This document shows, one piece after another, positions 62,831 to 64,000 of a DNA stretch of 64,000 nucleotides (position 1 is its first letter; the number at the start of each line of letters is the position of its first letter). Source of the stretch: Pullichristensenella excrementipullorum (GTDB lineage Bacteria > Bacillota > Clostridia > Christensenellales > Aristaeellaceae); NCBI GenBank assembly GCA_018713365.1, contig DVOU01000020.1, positions 62,001-126,000 of the forward strand, given 5' to 3'. The notes under the pieces were generated by a model. It had not been told where the DNA came from. It saw only the letters and a program-made list of their open reading frames with translations, and did not search any database. The position numbers and the translations under genes are program-made.

Positions 62831-63700
62831 CTAGCGGGTGGGGCCTTCCTGCTCCACGGTGCGCGGCGCTACCCAGTCCAGCACGCGTTGTATCTGGCGA
62901 TCCCACACCGCCCACTCATGCATGCCCGGCTCCTCAAAGTAGGTGTAGGGCACTTTGAGTTCATCCAGCTGCTTGCAGAAGAGCTGATTGCTCTCATAGA
63001 GGAAGTCCTCCGTGCCGACGCTGATCATCAATTCCGGCAACTTCGCTCCCTCTGCGACACGCCTTTTCAGCAACCCGGAAAGGTTATAGTCGGACTCTGC
63101 ATATTCCTGATAGGTGCCGAAGCTGAGTACTTGATCGAGTACCACCCCTGCGGTGAAGGGGTCATCGCGCTCAAGCTGTGTAAGAGCGCCCGGCTCCTTG
63201 ATCTTCTTGAACGCCTCGAAAGCCTCAAAACCATCAGAAGCCAACAACCCCGACTGGCTCGCAACCTTGCAGTACTTCTCCGGCGCTCGCAATCCAGCAA
63301 GCATACAACCGTAACCACCCATGGACAGGCCGGAGATAAAGCTCTTTTCCCGCGCATTGGAGATGCGGAAAAAGCGGTTCATGATCTCAGGCAGTTCTTC
63401 GGTGAGGTAGGTGTAGTACTTATAGCCAAACTTCTGGTCTGCATAGAAGCTGCGAAAGGCTTCGGGCATGACGATCGCCAACTGGCGTCCAGCGTTATAA
63501 CGCTCCACGCTGGTGCGCCTTAACCAAATGGTGCTATCGTCGGACTTACCATGCAGCAAATAGAGTACGGGCAGCTCAGTCTTGCCGTCCCATACAGCGC
63601 CAGTGACGCCGATGCCCTGATCCGGTTCTGGCAGCAACACCTGCGCTGAGGTCTGCATGCCTAAAGACATCGAATAAAAATGTGCGCTCATCCACGCCAT
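62831..63700 (-). CDS. alpha/beta-hydrolase esterase (tributyrin/acetyl-esterase, EstD-like)
   Basis: This 289-residue cytosolic hydrolase has oxyanion segment LYLLHGKSDDS, nucleophile elbow GLSMGGYG, Asp region SVGTEDFLYE and catalytic His in MHEWAVW. The family (EstA/esterase D-like) removes acetyl or aromatic acyl groups, often from plant-derived saccharides. GGGAGG lies 8 nt before the ATG. It is 54 bp after the truncated permease, so deacylation of an imported acylated sugar is plausible. Confidence 0.9.
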   Translation of the reverse strand: MAWMSAHFYSMSLGMQTSAQVLLPEPDQGIGVTGAVWDGKTELPVLYLLHGKSDDSTIWLRRTSVERYNAGRQLAIVMPEAFRSFYADQKFGYKYYTYLTEELPEIMNRFFRISNAREKSFISGLSMGGYGCMLAGLRAPEKYCKVASQSGLLASDGFEAFEAFKKIKEPGALTQLERDDPFTAGVVLDQVLSFGTYQEYAESDYNLSGLLKRRVAEGAKLPELMISVGTEDFLYESNQLFCKQLDELKVPYTYFEEPGMHEWAVWDRQIQRVLDWVAPRTVEQEGPTR

Positions 63701-63754
63701 CGCTTTTACCTCCCTTTCTGATTCGCATCATTCCACCGTACTTCGAACGTTAAA

Positions 63755-64000
63755 TCATACTTTGCCCGCTGCGGTATCGCCCTTGCGCACGCGTTTGGCG
63801 AGCCGCGGCAGTTTCTGGTAACTGTCGAAGCCTACGGCGAAGGCAAGGATGAGGCCCTGCACAACGCTCTGCCAGTAATCGGATATCCGCAGGAGCGTAA
63901 AGCCGTTGGACAGACAACTGATGAGAATGATACCGATGAAAGCCTTGAACATGGCTCCCTGACCACCAGAGATGCTCACACCGCCAGCCACGCAGGCGGT
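63755..64000 (-). CDS. sugar ABC transporter permease, C-terminal part, cut by window edge
   Basis: The frame is open to the right edge; the 81 visible codons end in a Lys/Arg-rich tail. The pattern GGVSISGGQGAMFKAFIGIILIS, read in parts, and the following span match the C-terminus of RbsC-type permeases. A fourth sugar ABC importer therefore begins beyond the window and ends with the esterase gene. Confidence 0.88.
   Translation of the reverse strand, partial: TACVAGGVSISGGQGAMFKAFIGIILISCLSNGFTLLRISDYWQSVVQGLILAFAVGFDSYQKLPRLAKRVRKGDTAAGKV

Overview
The window is GC-rich, densely coded and mostly operonic. It looks like chromosome of a Firmicute (Clostridia-type) gut or plant-fibre bacterium. 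The evidence is an hrcA-grpE-dnaK-dnaJ heat-shock operon behind a CIRCE operator, a DnaK without the ~25-residue insert usual in Gram-negatives, YesM/YesN-type two-component genes, three RbsABC-type sugar ABC systems plus part of a fourth, and three LacI and one ROK regulator. GTG and TTG starts are common. I saw no tRNA, rRNA, CRISPR array, insertion sequence, phage gene or plasmid origin.

Layout. 1-8.8 kb (minus): ABC importer (ATPase, permease, binding protein, second permease), YesN-like regulator, YesM-like kinase and the 5' part of a GH78 alpha-L-rhamnosidase. 9-15.2 kb (plus): OmpR/PhoR-type two-component system, ABC ATPase, an ABC-2 permease fused to an M1-type metallopeptidase, and a second permease. 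15.5-21.6 kb: LacI regulator and RpiB-family isomerase (minus), divergent from a sugar-epimerase-like protein, a TIM-barrel isomerase/epimerase, a tiny Cys-rich ORF and an MFS transporter. 21.9-27.3 kb (minus): GH140-like apiosidase, binding protein, ATPase, permease. 27.8-37.3 kb: ROK repressor, ABC importer, M20 hydrolase and creatinase-like M24 protein (minus), divergent from an amidohydrolase. 37.5-39.2 kb: NCS2 permease and phosphoribosyltransferase. 39.7-56.7 kb: housekeeping genes (rho with a very long N-terminal extension, RNA methyltransferase, rpsU, HIT protein, mtaB, rsmE, prmA, dnaJ, dnaK, grpE, hrcA, a LacI gene, rpmE, prmC, prfA, ywlC). 56.8-64 kb (minus): polyol dehydrogenase, split transketolase and glycerol-kinase-like FGGY kinase, preceded by their LacI regulator, an esterase and a truncated sugar permease.

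How the parts fit. Four copies of a 15-bp motif (consensus AGCGTTAACGNACAC) lie beside the lacI-rpiB/epimerase divergent promoters and upstream of the GH140 operon. I infer one LacI regulon joining an intracellular apiosidase-type hydrolase, an ABC importer, an MFS carrier and two isomerases. A second LacI gene shares ACTAAAT-type palindromes with the dehydrogenase-transketolase-kinase operon. The ROK gene has a TTGACA-17-TATAAT promoter with an AT-rich palindrome over its start, and its cluster looks like an uptake and hydrolysis pathway for an amide- or guanidino-containing compound. The ROK cluster and the LacI/GH140 regulon are the best candidates for undescribed catabolic systems here.
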